Below are positions 9,047 through 17,438 of a DNA stretch of 64,000 nucleotides, piece by piece (position 1 is the stretch's first letter; the number at the start of each line of letters is the position of its first letter). Under the pieces are notes generated by a model that worked only from the letters and a program-made list of their open reading frames with translations, ran no database searches and had not been told where the DNA came from. This DNA comes from Sandaracinus sp964481145 (GTDB lineage: Bacteria; Myxococcota_A; Polyangia; Polyangiales; Sandaracinaceae). Where the stretch lies: the NCBI GenBank assembly GCA_964481145.1, contig CAYZTA010000031.1, positions 1-64,000 of the forward strand. The letters run 5' to 3'. The translations under genes and the position numbers were made by a program.

Positions 9047-9802
9047 ATGGCGGTTCGATTGCATGTGAACGTGGATCACGTGGCGACGCTTCGGCAGGCA
9101 CGTGGAACTGATTACCCCGATCCGGTGGAAGCTGCGATGCGCTGTGAATGGGCGGGCGCACACGGCATCACGGTGCATTTGCGTGAAGATAGGCGACATA
9201 TTCAGTTGCGCGATGTCGAAGTGCTGCGGCGCACTGTGAAGACGATGTTGAATCTCGAGATGGCAGCGACCGACGAGATGGTGTCGATCGCGCTGACGGT
9301 GAGGCCGGATCTCGTGACGTTGGTGCCCGAACGGCGCGAAGAACGCACGACGGAAGGCGGACTCGATGTCGCCCGGCAGCTCGAAGGGATCAAGAGCATC
9401 TGCGCGCGGCTCGATGAGAATGGGATTCCGGTGAGTCTCTTCATCGATCCGGAGGACAAGCAGGTCGAGGCGTCCATCGAAGTCGGAGCGGCATCGATTG
9501 AGTTACACACCGGCGATTTTGCTGAGGCGGTGCGACATGGAGACGCGACGGACGAGCTCGATCGGCTTGCGCGCGCCGCGGCGTTTGCTCGAGCTCGAAG
9601 CGCTTCACTCCACGTTGCGGCGGGACACGGTCTCACGGTGCGAAACGTGGTTCCACTGATCGGTCGAGTGCCGGAGGTCGTCGAGCTCAATATCGGTCAT
9701 GCGCTCATCTCCGATGCGGTGTTCGTGGGCCTCGATGCGTCCGTGGCTCGTTTTCTTCGTGCGATCGAGGAAGGTGAAGCTGTCCGAGGTGGGACGCGGT
9801 GA
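9047..9802 (+). CDS. pdxJ: Pyridoxine 5'-phosphate synthase
   Basis: 251 residues, close to the usual 240-250. It condenses 1-deoxy-D-xylulose 5-phosphate with 3-amino-1-hydroxyacetone phosphate to pyridoxine 5'-phosphate in the DXP-dependent vitamin B6 route. Family motifs are VNVDHVATLRQARGT at the N-terminus, GAHGITVHLREDRRHI, LNLEMAAT, ELHTGDFAEAV, VAAGHGLTVRNV and VELNIGHALISDAV. ATG 9047 is correct because homology begins at MAVRLHVNVDH; the longer open frame upstream overlaps the hydrolase gene. Its last four bases overlap the nnr start (GTGA), so the two are translationally coupled. Confidence 0.96.
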   Translation: MAVRLHVNVDHVATLRQARGTDYPDPVEAAMRCEWAGAHGITVHLREDRRHIQLRDVEVLRRTVKTMLNLEMAATDEMVSIALTVRPDLVTLVPERREERTTEGGLDVARQLEGIKSICARLDENGIPVSLFIDPEDKQVEASIEVGAASIELHTGDFAEAVRHGDATDELDRLARAAAFARARSASLHVAAGHGLTVRNVVPLIGRVPEVVELNIGHALISDAVFVGLDASVARFLRAIEEGEAVRGGTR

Positions 9803-11301
9803 GAGCTCTCCTTGATCGAGCCGAAGCGCGTGCCGTCGATGGCCATGCCGTTCTCTGCGGAGTGCCGTCGATTGTGTTGATGGAGAACGCCGCGCGCGGC
9901 GCGTGCGATCTCCTGTGTGCGCACATGGGAGAACGTTTGCAGCGACCTCTCGTGGTGGGTGGGCTTGGGCAAAATGGTGGAGATGCGTGGGCACTTGCAC
10001 GGCATCTGCTCGTGCGCGGCGTCCGGCCCGAGCTCGCGATCCTCGGCGAGCGCTCGAGTGTGCACGGCGATGCGAGAGTTCAACTCGATGCGCTCTCGGG
10101 GTTGGGAGTCGCAGTGCGGGACATTCACGAGGCGAATCTCGACGTGCTCGATTCGCTTGCTGCACGGGCCTCCGTGATGATCGACGGTGTGTTCGGTACC
10201 GGGCTCGATCGTCCGATCGAAGGGTTTCGCGCGGAAGCGATTCGTCGTCTCATTGCATCCGATGTGCCGAGCTTTGCGCTCGATGTGCCGAGCGGCATCG
10301 ATGCGGACACCGGCATGGTGCTCGGCATCGCATGGCCGGCGAAGATGACGGCGACGTTCGCGGCGCATAAGCGCGGGCTTCATCAATTTCCTGGGGCGCA
10401 ATTGGCGGGGGAGGTGATCTGCGTCGATATCGGAGTTCCTTCACCCAAGGACACGAAGTCTCGGCTGCTCGAGCCGAGTGATCTCAGAATGCTCGTGCCT
10501 CCACGTGCGATCGATGCGCACAAAGGCAGCGCCGGACACGTGATCGTCTTTGCGGGCTCGCCCGGCCGCACTGGCGCTGCGCTGCTTTCTGGAATGGGCG
10601 CGATGCGGGCGGGAGCGGGCCTTGTGACCTTGGCCCCCCGAGGCGCCGTGCGCGCGGCGCTCGATGCCAAAGTGATCGAGCTCATGACGACGGAGATCCC
10701 CGAAGCACTCGAAGCCGGGATTGGTGCGGCGCTCCGTGAATGTGAACACAAAGCCGCGGCGGTGCTCGGGCCGGGGCTCGGGCTCGATAGAACTGCGCAG
10801 GTGTACGCGATGCGTCTTGCGCTCGAAGCGCCGATCCCGATGGTGATCGACGCCGATGCGTTGACCGCTTTCGCGGGGGATCCGAGCGCCTTGCAGAAGG
10901 CGCGCGGCATGCGCGTATTGACGCCTCATCCCGGGGAAGCAGGTCGCTTGCTCCATCTCTCGAGCGAGGAGGTTCAACGCACGCGTTATGCGAGTGCCGA
11001 ACGGCTCGCGGAGCGCACGGGGCAGGTGGTCGTGTTGAAGGGGGCGCGAACGATCATCGCCAGCCCTGGGCGGCTCGCGGTTTGTCCCTTGGGAACACCG
11101 GCGCTCGGTGTGGCGGGAACGGGAGACGTGCTTTCGGGCATCGTCGGGGCGATGCTCGCTTCACTTCCGCCATTTGAAGCCGCGTGTGCAGCGGTGCTGG
11201 TCCATGCGATGGCGGGGGAGACGGCAGCGTTGGCAGATCGCGGCCTCTTCGCACGAGAGGTGGCCGATGCTGTCCCTGCGGCCCTTTCGCAGGTCAGATA
11301 G
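9799..11301 (+). CDS. nnr: Bifunctional NAD(P)HX epimerase / ADP-dependent NAD(P)HX dehydratase
   Basis: 500 residues, as expected for the fused repair enzyme. The N-terminal YjeF_N epimerase domain (about 1-215) shows the Rossmann loop GLGQNGGDAWALARHL and VPSGIDADTG. The C-terminal ribokinase-like dehydratase domain (about 230-500) shows HKGSAGHVIVFAGSPGRTGA, LGPGLGLDRT, VIDADALTAF, LTPHPGEAGRLL and GVAGTGDVLSGI, the last being the nucleotide-binding and catalytic motif. The enzyme repairs damaged hydrated NADH and NADPH in the cytosol. It starts at GTG 9799 inside the pdxJ stop. Coupling with pdxJ is a common acpS/pdxJ/nnr-type arrangement, but no acpS is present here. Confidence 0.95.
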   Translation: MRALLDRAEARAVDGHAVLCGVPSIVLMENAARGACDLLCAHMGERLQRPLVVGGLGQNGGDAWALARHLLVRGVRPELAILGERSSVHGDARVQLDALSGLGVAVRDIHEANLDVLDSLAARASVMIDGVFGTGLDRPIEGFRAEAIRRLIASDVPSFALDVPSGIDADTGMVLGIAWPAKMTATFAAHKRGLHQFPGAQLAGEVICVDIGVPSPKDTKSRLLEPSDLRMLVPPRAIDAHKGSAGHVIVFAGSPGRTGAALLSGMGAMRAGAGLVTLAPRGAVRAALDAKVIELMTTEIPEALEAGIGAALRECEHKAAAVLGPGLGLDRTAQVYAMRLALEAPIPMVIDADALTAFAGDPSALQKARGMRVLTPHPGEAGRLLHLSSEEVQRTRYASAERLAERTGQVVVLKGARTIIASPGRLAVCPLGTPALGVAGTGDVLSGIVGAMLASLPPFEAACAAVLVHAMAGETAALADRGLFAREVADAVPAALSQVR

Positions 11302-11374
11302 GAAGCAACGCTCGTCTGGGGAAGATGTCGTTGCGACGACCGTAGAATCGGGCTGACCTTCGAGGAGGTTGGTC

Positions 11375-11569
11375 ATGCCCATCTATGCAAAGCTTCTCCC
11401 CACTGTTTTTGGAGCTCTGATGATCGTCAGCGCCGTTTTGAATCTGCACATGTTCCTTGGCCATCGCCGCTTGCGCTGGATCGAGGTGGCCTTCGGTCGG
11501 ACGGCGCTGCGTGTGATCGTCGGTGTGCTCGGTGCGATCGTGATCGCGGCGCCGTGGTTTGGTTGGTGA
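11375..11569 (+). CDS. Small two-helix membrane protein
   Basis: 64 residues with two hydrophobic segments (about 10-30 and 44-62) joined by a basic loop, GHRRLRW. A strong ribosome site, GAGGAGG at 11362-11368, stands 6 nt before ATG 11375 and makes translation convincing. There are 73 bp between nnr and this gene. No family is recognised. The size and shape fit a small inner-membrane protein of unknown role. Confidence 0.55.
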   Translation: MPIYAKLLPTVFGALMIVSAVLNLHMFLGHRRLRWIEVAFGRTALRVIVGVLGAIVIAAPWFGW

Positions 11570-11735
11570 ACGAGCCGAGCGTTGACACGCTGACACGAAC
11601 GCGTGGCTCGACGCAGGACAAGCTGACATCGTCACCGTGCTTCGATGGTGTCGAAATTGCCTTGAATATATAAGAAAATAGGCCGATCCAAGGTTGGCGC
11701 GACGATTGCTCGGAAGGCCCTTCGAGGAGGTGCCT
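11570..11735 (+). promoter_or_regulatory. Leader region of the sigma factor gene with AT-rich promoter-like tract
   Basis: This 166-bp gap holds two close direct copies of TGACAC (11583-11588 and 11591-11596), a short inverted repeat TTCGA-N5-TCGAA (11641-11655) and, next to it, an unusually AT-rich run (about 11663-11680, TGAATATATAAGAAAATA) that could contain a -10 element (TATATA or TATAAG). No good -35 is at the right distance, so an activator- or ECF-dependent promoter is possible. The ribosome site GAGGAGG (11724-11730) directs the TTG start. Confidence 0.35.
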
Positions 11736-12296
11736 TTGACTCTCGAACAAGGTGTACGCGACCGTCCTGACTTCGACCATTTCGAGCGTGAGGTCTTGTC
11801 GTATCGAAATGAGTTGATCGGCGCAGGCATGCGCATGACGGGTTCGCGAAGCGATGCAGAAGACCTCGTGCAGGATGCAATCGTACGAGCATGGACGTTC
11901 TGGCATCGTTTCGAGCCAGGCACCTATGGTCGGGCGTGGATGCATCGCATCCTGCTCAATACGTTCATCAACGGATATCGACGTCGGAAGCGCGAACGCG
12001 AGATTTTGATGACGATGCACGCCCGAGAGTTGGGCGAAGAGGTTCGTTCAGTCGTGGCGAATGGGCTCGAAGATGGCCTCGGCGACGAGCTCAAGGCTGC
12101 GCTCGACGCGTTGCCCGAGGAGTTCCGCCAAGTCGTGGTGTTGGTCGACGTCGAAGATCATTCTTACCGAGATGCGGCCCATAAGATCGGCTGCCCGATC
12201 GGGACCGTGATGTCGCGTTTGCATCGCGCGCGACGCGCCATGAAGCGCAAGCTCGAGGGCATCGAGCAAGAGCCAGCGTTCGCAGAGGCCGCATAA
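11736..12296 (+). CDS. ECF-type sigma-70 family RNA polymerase sigma factor
   Basis: About 186 residues. Region 2 spans about residues 15-90, with MTGSRSDAEDLVQDAIVRAW (2.2 core binding and 2.3/2.4 -10 recognition). Region 4 spans about 120-175, with LPEEFRQVVVLVDVEDHSYR and a helix-turn-helix IGCPIGTVMSRLHRARR that reads the -35. Region 3 is absent, as in the RpoE-like group. The start is taken as TTG 11736 because GAGGAGG lies 5 nt before it; an in-frame TTG at 11694 would include the ribosome site. There is no anti-sigma factor gene next to it: downstream is a convergent lipoprotein gene 7 bp away. Confidence 0.9.
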   Translation: MTLEQGVRDRPDFDHFEREVLSYRNELIGAGMRMTGSRSDAEDLVQDAIVRAWTFWHRFEPGTYGRAWMHRILLNTFINGYRRRKREREILMTMHARELGEEVRSVVANGLEDGLGDELKAALDALPEEFRQVVVLVDVEDHSYRDAAHKIGCPIGTVMSRLHRARRAMKRKLEGIEQEPAFAEAA

Positions 12297-12303
12297 CCAC
12301 CGT

Positions 12304-14316
12304 TCAGGGCGCGGGAATCATCGGCGCGCCCATCGCTGCCGATTCCAGAAAGCGGCGGACCCGACTCTGTGCGCTGCTGTTTTCGTAGATGGCAAAATGT
12401 CCATCATTCGCAAACTGCATGAGCCCTGCAGTCGCGCGACCCGAGGCGACGTTGTTTTGCGATCCGCCACTGACAGGGTCGATGTTCAAGAGCTCATATG
12501 CAGCGATGGGCTGTACGACGGGCGCGACGATCGGAATGCGCATCGAAATCGCGAGTGCTTCAATCCCTCCCGGAGGAGAGAACATGTCCATCAGACCTTC
12601 CGTCGATAGGACGCTTTTGGGCGCAAATCCCTCGCGCGGAGAAGCGAAGGCAAGATGCCCGAAATTCGAGCCATCGCTCGATTCGAGCCACGATTGGATC
12701 AGCGTGATCATGGGGTGTTCGTAGTTCATTCCCTCGGCTTCGAAGGCCTCATTGAGGTCCCCGCCACGGAGCTGCAATGCGAGACGAAACACGTCGGGGA
12801 TCGAGATGGGCTCGACTTTCTCGAGGAGTGCATACGCCATGACGGCGCTCCCTGCGCTGATGACGGCGGCGCTTACACCATCATCGATTCCAAGGAATAA
12901 CGGCGCGACCAGACCTCCTTGAGAGTGTCCGAAAAAGAACACGCGCGTGGGATCGAAGTGCACGGCCTCACCGTCACGAGACGTGACGTGCGTTGGGATC
13001 ACGAGATTGGGGACGAGGCGCGCCAGCTGGACGAAATCGAGCGCGCTCTGGCGGTTGTTGTCTCGTGCCGCGTCAGGGTTGCGTAGATTGAAAAAGAGGA
13101 TGTCCGGAGAGAGCGATGTGGGATTGCGATCTCCATGATGAATCATGTCGATGCCCACCGTGGCGATCCCGAGCGCGGCGAGGCCTGGACCGGTCCCATC
13201 GTAGATGAAGGAACGGAAATCGCCGCCTGTTCCATGAGCATAAAGCACGAGCGGATAGCCACCTTCCGGCATCGGGATGCTCGAAGGCGGCAATGTCAGT
13301 GCAAAGCGAGCTTGATACGAGTCGTGCACGATGGGCTGACCATTGGGGCCTGGCTCGATTGCGCCGCCCTCACTTTCATAAGGGATTTCTCCTTCTTGAA
13401 AGATCGGAACAGGCCCGTATTCGCCCCTGATCTCTTCGAATCCCACGCGATTCGTCTGCTGCCACGCATCCGCCACGGTCGGTTCGTCGTAGTTCGAGTG
13501 CATCCAATCGCGGTAGAGCGCGAGCTCGGCCACTGGATCTTGAGTCGTGAAAATTGCGATCGAAAGAATCTCTTCCTTGGGCACGCCAGCTTCGGCGAGC
13601 GCATCGAAAGCTTCTCGATGAAGCGTTCGCGCAGCGTCGACCACGTCGTCTCCGCTTCCGTCGATGAGCGCCTCGAGGTCGACATCGCGTCCGAACTCTC
13701 CACCCATCATGGGTCGCACGCCTCTCCTCACCACGACGGCGTAACGATGACCGCCCAGGAGTGGGATCCCATAGACTGGGCGTACGGCGAGCGTGTGGCC
13801 AGGCCAGAAAAGAGTCGCTCGCTCCTGGATCGTGATCACCGCAGGATGACGTTCGAGCCGAGTCTCGCTCGATGCTTCGAGATCGATGATGAAGACGCTC
13901 GCATCGTCCGCGAGCGTTTGGCTCGGGCTCGCAGGTATGCTCGAAGGATCGATATCGTGCGAGAAGCGAAAATAAATCGAGCCATTCGTGGCAAAGCCAC
14001 GCAATCGTTCCGTCGCTGCGTTCGTGTAACGCCGAACGAGTCGGTTGTTGCGTGGGTTTGGAAAAGAGGTGAGGTCGATGGTCCCTTCGGAGGTGCGCCT
14101 TAAATCATTGGGCCACGGTAGGTTGAAGAAGGAGTCGCGTTGCTCACGGGGAAGTTCGAAGATCGCGCGGGGCGGGCCTGCATCGACAGGCCCTGCATCC
14201 GGAGTGGGGCTCGTGGTGTCGAGGGGCTCACAGCCGAAGCTGCACGCCGCGCACAAAAAAATCCATGCGTGCAAGAGCGCAAGAGGCGGTCTTGCGATGA
14301 GAAAAGGGCGAAGCAT
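12304..14316 (-). CDS. Exported alpha/beta-hydrolase (esterase/lipase-like) lipoprotein
   Basis: 670 residues with a hydrophobic signal sequence and a Cys-rich cleavage region (CAACSFGC, residues 22-29), so it is probably lipidated although the lipobox is not canonical. A linker rich in Pro, Asp and Gly follows. The C-terminal hydrolase domain has an oxyanion-hole motif LYAHGTGGDF (about 353), the nucleophile elbow FFFGHSQGG (GxSxG, about 463) and a late NDGHFAIY that can supply the catalytic His. A large N-terminal beta-rich part (about 50-330) resembles that of other myxobacterial and bacterial lipase-like proteins. Substrate unknown. It reads with thiD and the GGDEF-like gene on the minus strand (45-bp gap) and may share their transcript. 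Confidence 0.65.
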   Translation of the reverse strand: MLRPFLIARPPLALLHAWIFLCAACSFGCEPLDTTSPTPDAGPVDAGPPRAIFELPREQRDSFFNLPWPNDLRRTSEGTIDLTSFPNPRNNRLVRRYTNAATERLRGFATNGSIYFRFSHDIDPSSIPASPSQTLADDASVFIIDLEASSETRLERHPAVITIQERATLFWPGHTLAVRPVYGIPLLGGHRYAVVVRRGVRPMMGGEFGRDVDLEALIDGSGDDVVDAARTLHREAFDALAEAGVPKEEILSIAIFTTQDPVAELALYRDWMHSNYDEPTVADAWQQTNRVGFEEIRGEYGPVPIFQEGEIPYESEGGAIEPGPNGQPIVHDSYQARFALTLPPSSIPMPEGGYPLVLYAHGTGGDFRSFIYDGTGPGLAALGIATVGIDMIHHGDRNPTSLSPDILFFNLRNPDAARDNNRQSALDFVQLARLVPNLVIPTHVTSRDGEAVHFDPTRVFFFGHSQGGLVAPLFLGIDDGVSAAVISAGSAVMAYALLEKVEPISIPDVFRLALQLRGGDLNEAFEAEGMNYEHPMITLIQSWLESSDGSNFGHLAFASPREGFAPKSVLSTEGLMDMFSPPGGIEALAISMRIPIVAPVVQPIAAYELLNIDPVSGGSQNNVASGRATAGLMQFANDGHFAIYENSSAQSRVRRFLESAAMGAPMIPAP

Positions 14317-14361
14317 CGGGGCAGTCTAGCGAGCTGAAACGTTCGATGCGATGTGCCCCCT

Positions 14362-14961
14362 TCAATTCGTGCGCAGCTGATCTTCGAGCCAGTCGAGGAC
14401 AGACTGGGTTTCTCGATAGCGTGTCGATGGATACATGAGAGATTCCGTTTGTTCGACCACTTTTCGGTTCGCTGCGGCATCGAGTCCGAGGGCAAGTCGT
14501 ACGCACAGAGGAGCGAGCGCACCTTCGTTCATTCGAGGCAAAAGCATCGCGATGCGCCGCCGATAGACGGTCACCATGTCGGAGCGCCGAAGGCGGGTGA
14601 TCATCATTTCGAGCGCCCTCGAATAAAATCCAGGGTTGGGTTCTTCTGCGAGCTTCAAGACCACCATCGCGAAACTGGTGCCGTGCCTCTGGGAATAAGC
14701 GCACTGTTCACGGACACGTTTGCGGAGATCACGCCCTTCGACGACGCGGGATTCCGTGCGCGGGCCTTCGACTGCCAACGCGAGAATATCCCGTAGATCT
14801 TCGAGTGAGAGAGTTCGACCGAGTTGCCTCGAGGCTGCGGCCAACCGTCGTGCGAATTGTTGTGCGAGCACCGGATCTCGTTTGAGATCGGAGATGTCTG
14901 CCTGCTCCCATGAATAAGGGAGATGTGCTGAATGCTTGGCGGCCTCGGTGACAGTGGTCAT
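14362..14961 (-). CDS. Degenerate GGDEF-like protein
   Basis: 199 residues, soluble. The part from about 76 to 165 follows the layout of a GGDEF domain: a helix with LRKRVREQCAYSQRHGTSFA, a hydrophobic strand FAMVVLKL, a helix with LRRSDMVTVY, then RRRIAMLLPRM where a GG(D/E)EF loop would normally stand before the FxxLLP strand. The signature Gly-Gly-Asp/Glu-Glu-Phe and the metal-binding acidic residues are therefore missing, and no cyclase activity is expected. It could be a regulatory or nucleotide-sensing relic. It lies between thiD (46 bp upstream) and the esterase-like gene, all on the minus strand. The family call is by eye and moderate. Confidence 0.5.
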   Translation of the reverse strand: MTTVTEAAKHSAHLPYSWEQADISDLKRDPVLAQQFARRLAAASRQLGRTLSLEDLRDILALAVEGPRTESRVVEGRDLRKRVREQCAYSQRHGTSFAMVVLKLAEEPNPGFYSRALEMMITRLRRSDMVTVYRRRIAMLLPRMNEGALAPLCVRLALGLDAAANRKVVEQTESLMYPSTRYRETQSVLDWLEDQLRTN

Positions 14962-15007
14962 TCGATTGCTCGAGAGAATAGCCGAGAGGGGGGAGTCATT
15001 CTACCCA

Positions 15008-15799
15008 TCAAGTTCGAGAATCGGTCTGCGCAAAATGGTCGACAGGACCGATGCCCTTCCCAATTCCTGGGGCGTTTCGCAACGCGAGCGTGAGCCAGTG
15101 TTTGGCTTGGCGGATGGCATCCTCCAGTGTGTGACCGGAAGCGAGTCCAGCCGTGATCGCGGCCGAATACGTGCAACCCGTGCCATGGGTGTGCAGAGTA
15201 TCGACGCGCTCCGCTCGAATTTCGATGAGCGCGCTTTGGGTTGCGAGCACATCCACGGGGGGCCCTTCGATGTGTCCTCCTTTGAGCAGCACGGCGCGCG
15301 CGCCCATGCGAACGAGCGCTGTCGCGGCGGCTTTGGCTTCATTCAAGGTGCGCACTTCGTGGCCGAGTAGAGCTGCGGCTTCGTGTGCATTGGGTGTGAA
15401 AAGCGTCGCGGCAGGCATCAGCTCGCGCGCAACGGCATCTCTTGCATCCTCCTTCAAGAGCGGTGCGCCATGTTTGCTGATCATGACGGGATCGACCACG
15501 AGAGGAAACGCGAACGTCGCTGCACGAGCTGCCACGGTTCGAACGATGTCGGCCGAACCGAGCGCACCCGTTTTCGCGGCCCGCGGTGTGATGTCGTCCA
15601 GCAGCGTATCGAGCTGCGCGAGAACCGTTTCGGGGGTGCACGTCTCGACGCGCGTGACGCCTTGCGTGCTCTGGGCGGTGAGGAGCGAAATCACTGCCGT
15701 TCCATACACTCCGTGCTGATGGAATGTTTTGAGGTCGGCCTGGATTCCGGCGCCTCCAGAGGGATCGGAGCCCGCGATCGTCAGCGCAATGGGTCGCAT
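15008..15799 (-). CDS. thiD: Hydroxymethylpyrimidine/phosphomethylpyrimidine kinase
   Basis: 263 residues, the normal ThiD size. It phosphorylates HMP and HMP-P to HMP-PP for thiamine synthesis. Motifs in order are the N-terminal ALTIAGSDPSGGAGIQADLK, HGVYGTAVISLLTAQ, KTGALGSADIV, VVDPVMISKHGAPLL, FTPNAHEAAALLG, LLKGGHIEG and the ribokinase-type anion hole HGTGCTYSAAITAGLA with the catalytic context. It begins at ATG 15799, divergent from the LysM/M23 gene across 60 bp. No other thiamine gene is nearby. Confidence 0.96.
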   Translation of the reverse strand: MRPIALTIAGSDPSGGAGIQADLKTFHQHGVYGTAVISLLTAQSTQGVTRVETCTPETVLAQLDTLLDDITPRAAKTGALGSADIVRTVAARAATFAFPLVVDPVMISKHGAPLLKEDARDAVARELMPAATLFTPNAHEAAALLGHEVRTLNEAKAAATALVRMGARAVLLKGGHIEGPPVDVLATQSALIEIRAERVDTLHTHGTGCTYSAAITAGLASGHTLEDAIRQAKHWLTLALRNAPGIGKGIGPVDHFAQTDSRT

Positions 15800-15859
15800 A
15801 TTTGCCGCAGATTGACCTGCATTCGCGCGATCGCAAAGGAGTTGCTATAGGAGGGGCCC

Positions 15860-17314
15860 ATGCGGCATTGGCCGATGTACTTCGCCGCTTTGGCTGCGAT
15901 CGTGCTCATTGCGATGGCCGCGTGTGGCGGTCCGGAGAGCACGCCTCAGCTCGACGCGGGTGGCCATTCGATCGAATCGGCTCCGACTGTGGCAACGGAT
16001 CCGGCTCCAGAGCCGAGATTCGTCGAGCACACAGTGGGGGAGCGCGAAACGCTTTGGGATATTGCCCGAGCTTACGGCGTGAGCGTCGATGACATCATGC
16101 GCGCGAACGAGCTGCGACCGCGCGATGTGCGGCGCATTCGATCGGGCATGACATTGCGGATCCCAGGAGCGGAAACTCAAGCCGCCGTCGAGACGGCCGT
16201 TCATCGAGCCCAGGCCGCCGCCGCTCCGCTTCCCGAGATCGAAGGGGCGGCGTGGCATCGACTCACGGAAGGGCAAACGCTCTGGGAAGTTGCGAGCCTT
16301 TACGAGGTGACAGCCTCCGCGATCGTGGAGCAGAATGGGTTCGATGATGATACGGTTCGCATGCTCCGTCCTGGGCAAGCGATTCAAGTGCCGGGCATCA
16401 CGGCACGCGATGTGGCACGGGTGACCGAACGTATCGCTCGTGATGCTCCGTCCAGGACGGCCCATCGTGGGTTTCGCCATACGCTTGCGCGGGGCGAGAG
16501 CATCTGGAGCTTGGCTGCCTCATTTGGTGTGAGCGTGAGCGAGATCATGGCCGCCAATCGCCTTTCGCCAGAGCAAGCGACTTCATTGCGCGAGGGAAGA
16601 ACCCTGTTCATTCCAGGTGTCGAACGTGATTCTCGCGGACAAATGCGCCGGCAAATGACGGGCGCAGAGCGTGCTGCCATGGCGGTGGCGCGTCGGATCG
16701 GTCTTGGGACAGCCAGCGCGGCGAGAGCGCTTTTGCATGGTCGATTGCAGCCGAATTGGTTGAGAGAGGCCAATCGCGGCGGAAATCGGGATCGTTTGCC
16801 AGGGATGCTGCGATGGCCAGTCGCGCAAGGGTGGTTCGTGCGCGGCTATGGATCGGGCGAGGGGGGGTATCATCTCGCGACTGATATCATGGGTGAGATT
16901 GGCTGGAATGTGCGCGCCAGTGCGCCTGGAATCGTGGGGTATTCGGGGGACGAGATCCCGGGCTATGGCAACATCGTCTTGCTCGTGCATCCAGGGGGAT
17001 GGATCACGATGTATGCGCATAATTCAGTAAATTTCGCGGTTGCTGGGCAACGTGTTCCTGCGGGGGCCATCATCGCCGAGCTGGGAAGCACGGGTATCAG
17101 TCGTGGTCCCCATGTGCACTTCGAGCTGATCTTCGAAGGGCAAAACTGTGATCCAGCAGCTCTTTGGAGACCGGGGATTCGCCATCGAGATGGTCATCTG
17201 ACGCCGCTCGCGCCGTTGACGTGGGCAGAGCGAAATACACGGCCCGAAGGCATTCGATGCCATCGACGCATGCGCCATCCGCGTTCGCGTTGGGTCACGC
17301 ATGAAGAGTTGTAG
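15860..17314 (+). CDS. LysM / M23-peptidase lipoprotein
   Basis: 484 residues. The signal peptide ends in the lipobox MAAC (about residue 21). Three LysM domains follow, each opening with the typical hydrophobic pattern: HTVGERETLWDIARAYGVS (about 57-105), HRLTEGQTLWEVASLYEV (about 133-180) and HTLARGESIWSLAASFGVS (about 209-255). A C-terminal M23 domain (about 315-440) has the zinc ligands in YHLATD (H-x3-D) and HVHFEL (H-x-H), so it should be an active endopeptidase rather than a NlpD/EnvC-type decoy. It probably trims peptidoglycan cross-links at the outer membrane or septum. AGGAGGGG before the ATG is a strong ribosome site. A 124-bp gap to parC follows. Confidence 0.9.
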   Translation: MRHWPMYFAALAAIVLIAMAACGGPESTPQLDAGGHSIESAPTVATDPAPEPRFVEHTVGERETLWDIARAYGVSVDDIMRANELRPRDVRRIRSGMTLRIPGAETQAAVETAVHRAQAAAAPLPEIEGAAWHRLTEGQTLWEVASLYEVTASAIVEQNGFDDDTVRMLRPGQAIQVPGITARDVARVTERIARDAPSRTAHRGFRHTLARGESIWSLAASFGVSVSEIMAANRLSPEQATSLREGRTLFIPGVERDSRGQMRRQMTGAERAAMAVARRIGLGTASAARALLHGRLQPNWLREANRGGNRDRLPGMLRWPVAQGWFVRGYGSGEGGYHLATDIMGEIGWNVRASAPGIVGYSGDEIPGYGNIVLLVHPGGWITMYAHNSVNFAVAGQRVPAGAIIAELGSTGISRGPHVHFELIFEGQNCDPAALWRPGIRHRDGHLTPLAPLTWAERNTRPEGIRCHRRMRHPRSRWVTHEEL

Positions 17315-17438
17315 TCCGGAGCAAGGGACCCCTGAAACTTGCGCGCCCTGTCTTCGTCCTGCTAGAAGCGCCGTTCCGTTCCCCTGAACGCGGGTCCAGG
17401 AGCGCCGGCACCCGGGCCTTTTCGGTAGGAAAACGCCC

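Noticed and set aside
13135..14103. 322-codon plus-strand frame opposite the esterase-like gene
   Set aside because: No ribosome site, no family, antisense composition.
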